This document shows, piece after piece, positions 15,760 through 23,227 of a stretch of DNA of 23,227 nucleotides. The position numbers and the translations under genes were made by a program. Origin of the DNA: an uncultured bacterium (lineage in GTDB: Bacteria > Bacillota > Clostridia > Lachnospirales > Lachnospiraceae); contig CAJMQQ010000045.1 of assembly GCA_905215625.1 (NCBI GenBank), forward strand, positions 1-23,227, read 5' to 3'. Position 1 is the stretch's first letter; every line of letters begins with the position of its first letter. A model generated the notes under the pieces. It was not told the origin of the DNA. It did no database searches and saw only the letters and a list, made by a program, of their open reading frames with translations.

Positions 15760-15805
15760 AAAACCGCTGGAACAACCAGTTTTTTGACTGGATTCCAGCG
15801 GTTTT
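15760..15805 (+). terminator. Bidirectional terminator between the MFS gene and fruA
   Basis: Perfect 13-bp inverted repeat AAAACCGCTGGAA (15760-15772) and TTCCAGCGGTTTT (15793-15805), with T-rich sequence on the plus side and T-run on the minus side. It serves both convergent units. Confidence 0.85.
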
Positions 15806-15849
15806 CTTTGTGGGGGATATATCAATGCAATGGTTAGAGATTTTTCTAC

Positions 15850-17802
15850 TTATCTGTCTGCTTCGTCTAAATTTTTCTTTAACAGGCTTAAAATCACACA
15901 GCCTGCAGCCGAACCGATTACAATGGCTGCCAGATAACCCAGAGGGTTTCCAATCGTAGGAAGTACAAAGATACCGCCATGAGGCGCTCTCAGCGTACAG
16001 CCAAAGAACATGGACAAACCGCCAGCAATGGCTGCGCCAATGGCACAGGAAGGAATGACTCTTAACGGATCGGATGCTGCAAATGGAATGGCTCCTTCTG
16101 TAATAAAGGAAAGTCCCATGATATAGTTTACAACGCCGGACTGGCATTCTTTCTTAGTGAATTTGCGTTTAAATAGAGTGGTACACAGTGCAATCGCAAT
16201 TGGAGGAACCATGCCGCCTGCCATAACGGATGCCATTACTTCAAAGTTTCCTTCTGCCAGCTGTGCGGTGCCGAATACATAAGCTGCTTTGTTAAATGGG
16301 CCGCCCATATCAATAGACATCATTCCGCCTACAACCATTCCCAGAACGATACGGCTTGCACCGCCCATTCCGTTTAAGAAACCAGTCAGTCCGTCGTTAA
16401 TCATGCCCATAAATGGATTGATAAGGGTGGTAAGTACTGCGCCAAGCAGGATTCCCAGTACCGGATAAAGCAGAACCGGTTTAATGCCTTCTAACGCTTT
16501 TGGAAGTCTGGAAAACAGTTTTCTTAATCCTACTACAATGTAACCTGCTGCAAATCCTGCAAATAATGCGCCTAAAAATCCTGCGTTTACAGCTCCTCCT
16601 TCCGGATTTGCAAACGTCATACCCATTTTAGCAACCATACCGGATACGAAACCAACGGCCAGACCAGGACGGTCTGCAATACTCATTGCAATATAGCCGG
16701 ACAATACCGGAAGCATCATGCCAAAGGCCTGTTCGCCAATGGTTTTCAAATAAGCGGCAAGAGGGGTATTCTTACCAAAATTAGAAGGGTCAATGGCATA
16801 ATCATCAAATAAAAATGCCAATGCGATTAAAATTCCGCCGCCAATGACAAAAGGAAGCATATGGGAAACGCCATTCATCAGATGCTTGTAAATCCGTCTT
16901 CCCACACTGTCAGACGCGCCGCCTTTTACTGAACTGTTATCTGCGCCGCCTGCATGATGGTAGATTGGCGCCTGGCCGGATACTGCCTTTTTAATCAGAG
17001 CCTCTGCCTTATGGATGCCGTCTGAAACTGGAACCTGAATCACTGGTTTTCCATCAAATCTTGCCATCTCAATTTCACGGTCAGCCGCTACAATAATGGC
17101 CTGGGCTTGTTCAATCTCTTCCTGGGTCAGCACATTCTGAGCGCCGCCGGATCCATCCGTCTCTGCTTTTAAGGAGACTCCCATCTTTTTCGCTGTAGAC
17201 TCTAAATTCTCTGCCGCCATATAGGTATGGGCGATTCCAGTAGGACAGGCAGTGACTGCAAGAATCTGATAGGTTCCAGCTTTTTTTACTGTCTCTGCCG
17301 GCTCTGTTTTCTGCTGGGTTCCGACAGGTTCTTTTTCTCCAAATTTTTCGGTTTCTGCTGCGTCAATAACCGCCAAAAACTCTTCCTTACTGGTTGCTGC
17401 CAGAAGATTGTCTTTAAATCCAGGAGTCATAAGCAGGGTGGAAAGTCTAGCCAGCGCTTCCAGATGAACATCTGCTCCTTCTGCCGGAGCTGCAATCATA
17501 AAAATCAGATTAGCAGGGGAACCGTCAAATGCCTCATAATCCACACCTTCTGGTACGGTAACGGCTGCCAGTCCTGGTTCTTTTACCGCTTCTACCTTGG
17601 CATGGGGAATGGCAATTCCCTCTCCAACTGCCGTGCTTCCCTGAGCTTCCCTAGCCAGGATTCCTTCTTTATATCCAGCCCGATCCTTCAGTCTCCCGCC
17701 TGCTTCCATCAGTCCGGTCAATTTATCAATGGCCGCTTCTTTCGACGCCAGAGTTACCCCCAGTTCAATACTCTCCTTTTTTAATAATTCTGTAATCCTC
17801 AT
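15850..17802 (-). CDS. fruA: PTS fructose-specific EIIABC permease
   Basis: Single-chain fructose phosphotransferase permease that imports fructose as fructose 1-phosphate. 650 aa in the order IIA-IIB-IIC. The IIA domain (1-150) carries the phosphorylated histidine in IAIPHAK (H67). The IIB domain (about 178-275) carries the phosphocysteine in TACPTGIAHT (C186). The IIC domain (from about 305) spans the membrane with the usual GGG, GFxxG and PFN segments. AGGAGG precedes the ATG, and the gene starts 20 bases after the fruK stop. Its product is the substrate of FruK. Confidence 0.96.
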   Translation of the reverse strand: MRITELLKKESIELGVTLASKEAAIDKLTGLMEAGGRLKDRAGYKEGILAREAQGSTAVGEGIAIPHAKVEAVKEPGLAAVTVPEGVDYEAFDGSPANLIFMIAAPAEGADVHLEALARLSTLLMTPGFKDNLLAATSKEEFLAVIDAAETEKFGEKEPVGTQQKTEPAETVKKAGTYQILAVTACPTGIAHTYMAAENLESTAKKMGVSLKAETDGSGGAQNVLTQEEIEQAQAIIVAADREIEMARFDGKPVIQVPVSDGIHKAEALIKKAVSGQAPIYHHAGGADNSSVKGGASDSVGRRIYKHLMNGVSHMLPFVIGGGILIALAFLFDDYAIDPSNFGKNTPLAAYLKTIGEQAFGMMLPVLSGYIAMSIADRPGLAVGFVSGMVAKMGMTFANPEGGAVNAGFLGALFAGFAAGYIVVGLRKLFSRLPKALEGIKPVLLYPVLGILLGAVLTTLINPFMGMINDGLTGFLNGMGGASRIVLGMVVGGMMSIDMGGPFNKAAYVFGTAQLAEGNFEVMASVMAGGMVPPIAIALCTTLFKRKFTKKECQSGVVNYIMGLSFITEGAIPFAASDPLRVIPSCAIGAAIAGGLSMFFGCTLRAPHGGIFVLPTIGNPLGYLAAIVIGSAAGCVILSLLKKNLDEADR

Positions 17803-17822
17803 GTTTTTCCTCCTGCTCTGAG

Positions 17823-18725
17823 CTACAGCGTTTTATATAATTTCATAATATCTTCTTTGGTTCCCAAACCTTCTGAAAAAGCAGTGGCTCCGCCTGCTGC
17901 GGTTCCCAGCCTTAATGCATATTCATAATCGCCTGTTTTCAGATAACCGGCTAAAAATCCAGCTACCATAGAGTCTCCGGCTCCTACTGAATTTTTTACA
18001 ACTCCTCTGGCAACCCCCTGCTGATATACCGTTCCTTCCTCCGTTACTAAGAGAGCCCCGTCTCCTGCCATGGAAACCAGGACGTTTCTGGCGCCCATAG
18101 CCTGAAGGCGTTTTGCATATTCTTCGATTTCCCTTTCATTATGGAGAGTTACGCCAAACATATCTCCCAGTTCGTGATTATTGGGTTTTATCAAAAACGG
18201 ATGGTACTTTAATACATTTAAAAGAAGTCCTTTTTCTGCATCCACCACTATCTGGATCTCTTTTTCTTCCAGTCTGGCCATAATCTTCTCATAAATCCGA
18301 TCATCCATAGAGGATGGAATACTGCCGGAAAGCACCAGTACGTCGCCTTTTTGCAATTTGTCCAGTTTTAAAAACAACTCGTCTGCATCTTCCTGGGTAA
18401 TGACTGGTCCCATACCGTTGATTTCACTTTCCTCATTGGACTTTAACTTCACATTAATCCGTGACATTCCCTCTTTTACCCGGATGAAATCCGAAGAAAA
18501 TCCCAGTTTTTTTACCCCGCGCTCAATCTCGTCTCCAGTAAATCCTGCTATAAATCCCAGCGCCGTACTTTCCAGTCCCAGATTTGCCAAAATCGCAGCT
18601 ACGTTAATACCCTTTCCACCGTAAAAAATCTGCTCACTGTAAGTGCGGTTCACAGCTCCCTGAGTAAAGTCCTTTACTCTTACCACATAATCCAACGCCG
18701 GATTAAAGGTTACTGTGTAAATCAC
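17823..18725 (-). CDS. fruK: 1-phosphofructokinase
   Basis: PfkB-family kinase converting fructose 1-phosphate to fructose 1,6-bisphosphate. About 300 aa. N-terminal TVTFNPALDYVV, the GGKGINVA substrate loop and the C-terminal GAGDSMVAGFLAGYL catalytic motif (Asp as base) are present. The start is set at GTG 18725 because family members begin MIYTVTFNPA and AAAGGG lies nine bases upstream; in-frame ATGs at 18743 and 18734 would add six or three residues. It has its own strong promoter at 18777-18805 and is cotranscribed with fruA. Confidence 0.93.
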   Translation of the reverse strand: MIYTVTFNPALDYVVRVKDFTQGAVNRTYSEQIFYGGKGINVAAILANLGLESTALGFIAGFTGDEIERGVKKLGFSSDFIRVKEGMSRINVKLKSNEESEINGMGPVITQEDADELFLKLDKLQKGDVLVLSGSIPSSMDDRIYEKIMARLEEKEIQIVVDAEKGLLLNVLKYHPFLIKPNNHELGDMFGVTLHNEREIEEYAKRLQAMGARNVLVSMAGDGALLVTEEGTVYQQGVARGVVKNSVGAGDSMVAGFLAGYLKTGDYEYALRLGTAAGGATAFSEGLGTKEDIMKLYKTL

Positions 18726-18750
18726 TTCTATCATCCCTTTCATATTTTGC

Positions 18751-18763
18751 GAAATTTATTTTC
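18751..18763. promoter_or_regulatory. Second candidate operator just downstream of the fruKA start
   Basis: GAAATTTATTTTC, imperfect dyad similar to the inner 13 bases of the upstream site. It would overlap about +7 to +19 of the fruKA transcript, where a bound repressor blocks the polymerase. Confidence 0.35.
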
Positions 18764-18776
18764 TTCATCTGCCCTA

Positions 18777-18805
18777 ATCATAGCACGATTGTTTTATTTC
18801 GTCAA
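18777..18805 (-). promoter_or_regulatory. fruKA promoter
   Basis: Minus strand -35 TTGACG (18800-18805) and -10 TATGAT (18777-18782), 17-base spacer. The predicted transcription start is near 18770. Confidence 0.8.
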
Positions 18806-18816
18806 TACATTTTCAA

Positions 18817-18833
18817 AAGAAATTTTATTTCTT
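18817..18833. promoter_or_regulatory. Candidate fructose-regulator operator upstream of the -35
   Basis: Perfect inverted repeat AAGAAAT-TTT-ATTTCTT ending 12 bases from the -35 and touching the stop codon of the rpiR gene. The inner part GAAATTTTATTTC is nearly repeated as GAAATTTATTTTC at 18751-18763. Confidence 0.45.
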
Positions 18834-19686
18834 ACACCTGTTTATCTGGACGGATAGCATTTTCGTGACGCCGGATATGGGCCGGTGCATTCTTTTTGCT
18901 TACAAACAGCAGAAGATACAATGTTTCAATCACTAACATGGCGGGAATTCTGGAAAACCAGAACTCTCCGGTCAGAAGCTTTTCCCTGGTAGCTGTAATG
19001 AGCCGGTAGTCGCTGGTTAATGCCAGCGGAGAGGATGCATTGTTGGTAATTACAATGACCCTGGCCCCATTTTCATGGGCTCCTTCTGCCAGCGTCAGAA
19101 GCCGTCTTGACATACCAGAATTCGAAATAATCAGCACAACATCCTGGGGCCCCAGATTATAGGTATAGGCCATCTGTGCCTCCCAGATTGAACTGCAGGA
19201 CGCGCTGATTCCCAGCTGATTAAACTTAAAAGCGCCGTCCATAGCTACTGGTATGGTATTTCCGACTGCAGCAAACTGGATGGTACGGGCGCTTTCCAGA
19301 ATCTTTAAAATGGTCTCTAAATTGTCCGGTTCCAGCATCCCAATAGTTCCGGTCATTTCCGCCATTTTATTGGCCAGAATGTTCTGCAGCGTCTGTGGAA
19401 GATTTCCTCTGTCAATTTCATTGGACACCTGGAGACTATCCCGCTCTTCTTCCATAATTTCTTTTGCTAACGCCATTTTCAGGTTCTGGTACCCTTTAAA
19501 TCCGCAGCGGCGGCAGAAACGTGAAACCGTAGCGTCACTGGTTTTACTGGCTTTCGCCAGTTCTGCAACCGTCATCTCCATTGCGTCTTTTTTATTATTT
19601 AAAATGTAATCTGCAATCTTCTTCTCTGCTTCAAAAAACTGTTCATAAGATGCGCAGATAATATCCAAAACACTTCGATTACTCAT
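18832..19686 (-). CDS. MurR/RpiR-family transcriptional regulator with SIS domain
   Basis: 285-aa DNA-binding regulator. The N-terminal HTH_6 domain (helix-turn-helix around VAELAKASKTSDATVSRFCR) is followed by a SIS sugar-phosphate-binding domain (about 125-250) with the characteristic LIISNSGMSRR phosphosugar loop. Such regulators sense sugar phosphates; being next to fruK and fruA on the same strand, the likely effector is fructose 1-phosphate or fructose 1,6-bisphosphate. The ATG at 19686 is preferred over the ATG at 19746 because AAGGAG lies eight bases upstream and family similarity begins there. It was not possible to call a confident promoter. Confidence 0.88.
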   Translation of the reverse strand: MSNRSVLDIICASYEQFFEAEKKIADYILNNKKDAMEMTVAELAKASKTSDATVSRFCRRCGFKGYQNLKMALAKEIMEEERDSLQVSNEIDRGNLPQTLQNILANKMAEMTGTIGMLEPDNLETILKILESARTIQFAAVGNTIPVAMDGAFKFNQLGISASCSSIWEAQMAYTYNLGPQDVVLIISNSGMSRRLLTLAEGAHENGARVIVITNNASSPLALTSDYRLITATREKLLTGEFWFSRIPAMLVIETLYLLLFVSKKNAPAHIRRHENAIRPDKQV

Positions 19687-19776
19687 TTCATACGCTCCTT
19701 TTTCTATGTAATTTTTTTTCATGCTTTTATGGTAACACAAACCCATTTAAAATTCCAGCTTTTTATTGATTTTTTC

Positions 19777-19805
19777 TTGCCCCAGCTTTTGTTGTATGTT
19801 ATAAT
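19777..19805 (+). promoter_or_regulatory. Promoter of the mgtE leader
   Basis: -35 TTGCCC (19777-19782) and consensus -10 TATAAT (19800-19805) separated by 17 bases, with TGT ahead of the -10. The predicted start near 19812 leaves a long leader before mgtE. Confidence 0.7.
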
Positions 19806-19869
19806 AAGCAGGCCTAAAATCGTTTCAGGCATTATTTTAATCATCGTTTCAATAAAGTGAGGTGACATT

Positions 19870-19956
19870 ATGGACGGCAGTAGTTGTAGTCGAAGTAACA
19901 GCAGGGTTTTCTTATGGAGTCAGACCATGTACGGCTGCAGACCGTTCATTTTTTGA
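19870..19956 (+). CDS. Upstream ORF / candidate leader peptide of mgtE
   Basis: 28-codon frame beginning with ATG six bases after GAGGTG and ending in TGA. Residues 4-12 read SSCSRSNSR, and the rest is aromatic and hydrophobic with two further Cys/Arg. It lies in the leader, 172 bases before mgtE. Leader peptides that respond to magnesium are known for mgtA in Salmonella, but this peptide has no resemblance to MgtL. Whether it is translated is unproven; the ATG could instead be part of an RNA element. Confidence 0.45.
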   Translation: MDGSSCSRSNSRVFLWSQTMYGCRPFIF

Positions 19957-19982
19957 TTCCCGCTTTTTATTTCTATCTGGAA

Positions 19983-20076
19983 ACCACTGTCTGTTTCGAA
20001 CGCTGCGCTGCATCATCAGACAAGCGCGGTACCTGTGCAGGAAACCGTCAGTGGTATTTTTATACCCTTTTCCTGC
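19983..20076 (+). promoter_or_regulatory. Structured leader element with interleaved helices (copy B)
   Basis: Helix 1: ACCACTG (19983-19989) with CAGTGGT (20049-20055). Helix 2: GCAGGAAA (20037-20044) with TTTCCTGC (20069-20076). The two interleave as a pseudoknot, with ATTTTTATACCC between their 3' strands. TGTCTG (19988-19993) and CAGACA (20017-20022) can close an internal arm. A local hairpin GGTAT/ATACC (20053-20057, 20062-20066) excludes helix 1, giving two alternative states. The same 19-nt core occurs at 2477-2495. Confidence 0.5.
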
Positions 20077-20128
20077 ATTTGTCCGTCTGTCTGAAATTCA
20101 ACAACCAGAATAAACAGGAGGAACAGAC

Positions 20129-21547
20129 ATGAAAAAAAATAATGAACTGTTTAATGAAAACGCCGTATTGACGCTGCATCCAGACTATAAGACAGAGATT
20201 GCCAGAATTGTCCGCAGCAATCTGGCTCCCAGGGCAAAGCAGGAACAACTATCGGATTATCACGAAAATGATATTGCCGCTGCCCTGGATTTGTTAAATA
20301 AAGAAGAGCGCAGACGGCTCTATCATCTTTTAGATACGGAAACGGCAGCCAATGTACTGGAATATTCCGATAACCGGAACCTCTATCTCAATGAGCTCAG
20401 TATCAAGCAGCGGATTCCGGTACTCCAGCAGTTGGAAATTACATCTGTAACCGATTATCTGGAACAGTTGGAAAAATCGGAACGCAGCACGCTTCTGGAT
20501 TTAATAGATGAAGACACCAAGCGGGAAATTTCCCTTCTTAGTTCCTTTGAGGAAGAAGAAATCGGAAGCAAAATGAGCACAAATTACATTGCCTTCCAGG
20601 ATGATACCAGCATTTCCCAGGCTATGAGCGAACTGATCCAGCAGGCGGCAGAGCACGACAATATTTCAACCCTATATGTCACCAGCAAAGATGGAACCTA
20701 TCTGGGCGCCATCCACTTAAAAGACCTGATTATTGCCCGTAAGGATACAGATCTTAGTTCCATTACGATGACCTCTTATCCTTATGTATATGCAAACGAA
20801 CAGATCGAAGATTGTATCAGCCGCATTGTGGGCTACTCGGAGGACTCCATACCGGTTCTGAATTCGGACAACAAGCTTCAGGGCGTACTCATTTCCCAGG
20901 ATATTACAGAACTTGTTGATGAAGAAATGGGCGACGACTATGCAAAGCTGGCTGGTTTGTCTTCGGAGGAGGATTTAAATGAACCATTGAAGCAGAGCAT
21001 TCAAAAACGGCTTCCCTGGCTGGTTATTCTGCTGGGTCTGGGACTCATTGTATCCAGCGTAGTAGGAATTTTCGAGGGTGTTATCGCCAGCCTTCCGCTC
21101 ATTATCGCATTTCAATCCCTGGTTCTGGATATGGCCGGCAATGTCGGCACCCAGTCCCTTGCGGTTACCATCCGTGTTCTGATGGATGAAAATGTCAGCG
21201 GAAAGCAGCAGGCCCGCCTCATTGGAAAAGAAGCCCGTGTCGGACTGGCAAACGGGTTGATTTTAGGGATGTTGTCCTTTTTATTCATTGGACTATATTT
21301 AATGGTATTCAAGGGACAGACTCCTTTGTTATCTTTTTCCGTATCCTTCTGCACCGGAGCCGCTTTGTTGGCAGCCATGCTTCTATCCAGCCTTTCCGGA
21401 ACCATTGTTCCCCTTATTTTCAAAAAGCTCCAGATTGATCCTGCTGTCGCTTCCGGTCCCCTGATTACCACAATCAACGATTTAGTTGCCGTTGTTTCCT
21501 ATTATGGATTAGCCTGGTTTTTGCTGATCCAGCTTCTGCACCTATAA
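20129..21547 (+). CDS. mgtE: Magnesium transporter MgtE
   Basis: Homodimeric Mg2+ channel. 472 aa: the cytoplasmic MgtE N-domain (about 20-130), a CBS pair (about 140-260) that closes the pore when Mg2+ is plentiful, the connecting helix, and five transmembrane helices from about residue 293. Pore-lining segments GNVGTQS and GPLITTINDL are present; D451 matches the conserved pore aspartate of Thermus MgtE. AGGAGG lies seven bases upstream of the ATG. The long leader implies regulation after transcription starts. A cation antiporter gene follows after 37 bases. Confidence 0.96.
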   Translation: MKKNNELFNENAVLTLHPDYKTEIARIVRSNLAPRAKQEQLSDYHENDIAAALDLLNKEERRRLYHLLDTETAANVLEYSDNRNLYLNELSIKQRIPVLQQLEITSVTDYLEQLEKSERSTLLDLIDEDTKREISLLSSFEEEEIGSKMSTNYIAFQDDTSISQAMSELIQQAAEHDNISTLYVTSKDGTYLGAIHLKDLIIARKDTDLSSITMTSYPYVYANEQIEDCISRIVGYSEDSIPVLNSDNKLQGVLISQDITELVDEEMGDDYAKLAGLSSEEDLNEPLKQSIQKRLPWLVILLGLGLIVSSVVGIFEGVIASLPLIIAFQSLVLDMAGNVGTQSLAVTIRVLMDENVSGKQQARLIGKEARVGLANGLILGMLSFLFIGLYLMVFKGQTPLLSFSVSFCTGAALLAAMLLSSLSGTIVPLIFKKLQIDPAVASGPLITTINDLVAVVSYYGLAWFLLIQLLHL

Positions 21548-21584
21548 AAGACTGTTTTTCGCCATCTGTTTTAAGGAGGTCTTC

Positions 21585-23204
21585 ATGAATTTTCTTCTTC
21601 TGCTTTGTGCATCCGCCATTTTTGCTTGTATTGCCGGAAGCCGCCTCTCCCGCCGTCTGGGGATTCCTACCCTGTTTATCTTTATTGCCCTGGGTATGCT
21701 GTTTGGCTCTGACGGTATTTTTAAAATCCATTTTGCCGATTATCACCTGGCCGAGCAAATCTGCTCGGCCGCCCTGGTTATTATTATGTTTTACGGAGGC
21801 TTTGGGACTAAATGGAGCGCCGCCCGTCCTGTAGCCGTCCAGTCCGTCCTTTTAAGCACTCTGGGCGTATTGATTACTGCGGGCCTTACAGGATTTTTCT
21901 GCTACTTTTTTCTGAACCTTCCTCTTCTGGAGGGACTTCTGATTGGAGCTGTTTTAGGTTCTACCGACGCTGCTTCTGTATTTTCCATTCTCCGTTCCCA
22001 GAGGCTCAATCTGAAATACGGAACGGCTTCTATGCTGGAAATCGAAAGCGGAAGCAACGATCCTTTCGCCTATATGCTGACCATTGTTGTGCTCTCTGCT
22101 ATGGGCGGTTCTCTGTCCCTTTCCCAGATTATCTGGTCTGTTTTTTCCCAGATCTTTGTCGGTCTGGCAGCCGGAAGCCTGATGGCATGGATAGCCGGAA
22201 GTATTATGAAACGCGTCCATTTTGGAGAAAACGGTCTGGATTCTGTATTTTTGTCCGGTGTTGCCCTGGCATCTTATGCCATCCCTTCCCTGCTTGGAGG
22301 AAATGGGTACCTCAGCGCATATCTGGCCGGAATTCTCCTTGGAAACCAAAATATTCCCAATAAAAAAGGGTTGGTCAACTTTTTTGACGCCCTAAACGGA
22401 ATGATGCAGATGCTGATCTTTTTCCTGTTAGGCCTTCTGGTCTTCCCTTCCCGGCTGGGAACCTATTTTCTCCCTGCTTTGCTGACTGCCTTGTTTTTAA
22501 CCTTTCTCGCAAGACCAGCAGCCGTATTCCTTTTATTGGCTCCGTTTAAAGCCCCGTTCCGCCAGAAAATTCTGATTTCCTGGGCAGGTCTTAGGGGCGC
22601 TGCTTCCATTGTATTTGCCATTATGGCCGCCGTATCCCCCAATTATGGCAGGGAAACCGTATTTCACATCGTATTCTGCGTCGTCCTGCTGTCCATTTTG
22701 CTCCAGGGAAGCCTTCTTCCCCTGGCTGCTTCCAAAACCCATATGCTGGACAGCAAAGAGAACGTGTTAAAAACCTTTACCGATTACTCGGAAGAAACCG
22801 GAGTCCAGTTTATCTGCCTGGAAATCGGCCCAGGCCATCCCTGGATCAACCGCCAGATCCAGGACGTTTCCATTGCCCCCGGCATTCTGATTGCCGCCGT
22901 TTTACGGGCCCAAAAGGCTATCATGCCTCGTGGAGATACCTGCTTAAAAGCAGGGGATTCCCTGATTGTCGCGGCAAAGGGATACCACGGCACTGCCGAC
23001 GTTGAACTCAGCGAAGTAGAAGTGACCTCTGGCAGCCGCCTGGCTGGAGTGAAGCTAAAGGAAGCCGACATCCGGAAAAATTCCCTGGTTGTATTAATCC
23101 AGCGGCAGCACCACGAACTGATTCCAGACGGAGACACCATCCTGTGTCCCGGCGATGTTTTGGTTTTATACACCTGCCCCACTTTTTCCGGAAAAGGGAC
23201 GTGA
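21585..23204 (+). CDS. Cation (K+ or Na+)/proton antiporter of the CPA1/NhaP2 type with two RCK_C domains
   Basis: 539 aa. The N-terminal about 385 residues form a twelve-helix sodium/proton exchanger domain, with the ion-site segments GSTDAASVFSIL and ESGSNDPFAYML typical of CPA antiporters. Two TrkA_C (RCK_C) domains follow in tandem: about 400-470 (containing PGHPWINRQIQD and GDSLIVAAKG) and about 475-537 (containing LAGVKLKEADI and GDVLVLYTCP). Tandem regulatory domains suggest control by a ligand such as a nucleotide or the ion itself. AAGGAGG precedes the ATG. It is likely cotranscribed with mgtE. K+ is favoured by the NhaP2/CvrA-like layout but is not proven. Confidence 0.9.
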   Translation: MNFLLLLCASAIFACIAGSRLSRRLGIPTLFIFIALGMLFGSDGIFKIHFADYHLAEQICSAALVIIMFYGGFGTKWSAARPVAVQSVLLSTLGVLITAGLTGFFCYFFLNLPLLEGLLIGAVLGSTDAASVFSILRSQRLNLKYGTASMLEIESGSNDPFAYMLTIVVLSAMGGSLSLSQIIWSVFSQIFVGLAAGSLMAWIAGSIMKRVHFGENGLDSVFLSGVALASYAIPSLLGGNGYLSAYLAGILLGNQNIPNKKGLVNFFDALNGMMQMLIFFLLGLLVFPSRLGTYFLPALLTALFLTFLARPAAVFLLLAPFKAPFRQKILISWAGLRGAASIVFAIMAAVSPNYGRETVFHIVFCVVLLSILLQGSLLPLAASKTHMLDSKENVLKTFTDYSEETGVQFICLEIGPGHPWINRQIQDVSIAPGILIAAVLRAQKAIMPRGDTCLKAGDSLIVAAKGYHGTADVELSEVEVTSGSRLAGVKLKEADIRKNSLVVLIQRQHHELIPDGDTILCPGDVLVLYTCPTFSGKGT

Positions 23205-23227
23205 CCGTTCTCAAACGCCAGCGAATT

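Larger units (their letters stand above)
19687..20128. other. 442-base divergent region between the rpiR gene and mgtE
   Basis: It carries the mgtE promoter (19777-19805), a direct repeat ATCGTTTCA (19819-19827 and 19843-19851), a small upstream ORF (19870-19956) and a structured segment (19983-20076) before the mgtE ribosome binding site AGGAGG (20116-20121). The predicted mgtE leader is about 317 nt. It does not match the layout of the M-box magnesium riboswitch. Confidence 0.7.

Noticed and set aside
19812..20128. M-box (ykoK) magnesium riboswitch
   Set aside because: Only a loose GTGAGGTGA similarity is present; the ordered conserved blocks of the M-box could not be found by eye.
19862..20132. 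Two overlapping longer open frames (83 and 72 codons) in the mgtE leader
   Set aside because: Neither has a convincing ribosome binding site, and they run through the structured segment and into mgtE; only the 28-codon frame has good start signals.

Overview
The window looks like a chromosomal stretch from a low-to-moderate-GC anaerobic Bacillota, most likely a Lachnospiraceae gut bacterium. This is inferred from near-universal AGGAGG-type ribosome binding sites, sigma-A-like promoters, the protein families and the codon use; no rRNA or marker gene is present to prove it. It holds 19 convincing full-length protein genes, one small upstream ORF and one decayed antitoxin remnant. No tRNA, rRNA, CRISPR array or intact insertion sequence was seen.

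Layout. 1-3264, minus strand: cysteine synthase (cysK), a secreted D-Ala-D-Ala carboxypeptidase (dacF-like), a 476-base gap holding a HicB-antitoxin remnant and a structured repeat, and a HIT-family protein. 3438-4898, plus strand: a membrane-anchored NodB-type polysaccharide deacetylase closed by a bidirectional terminator. 5081-9326, minus strand: the complete phosphate-uptake operon pstS-pstC-pstA-pstB-phoU. 9506-13662, minus strand: a likely operon ktrB-ktrA-cobW-(cobW::DUF1980), joining potassium uptake to two G3E-type metal GTPases, the second a natural fusion to a YcgQ-type domain. 13757-14416 minus and 14590-15747 plus: divergently transcribed HAD phosphatase and MFS transporter. 15850-19686, minus strand: fructose utilisation (RpiR regulator, fruK, fruA). 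19800-23204, plus strand: a promoter, an approximately 317-nt leader, the magnesium transporter mgtE and a cation/proton antiporter.

The genes are mostly housekeeping modules for ions and nutrients (Pi, K+, Mg2+, divalent metal, fructose, cysteine) and cell-wall processing. The most unusual parts are: (1) the long mgtE leader, with a well-placed 28-codon upstream ORF followed by an RNA that can form interleaved helices; (2) a second, orphan copy of that RNA's 19-nt core 17.6 kb away, with the same interleaved pairing; (3) the P-loop::DUF1980 fusion beside a very His/Asp-rich G3E GTPase in an apparent operon with Ktr potassium uptake. All structural RNA calls come from reading complementarity by eye, not from folding or database searches.
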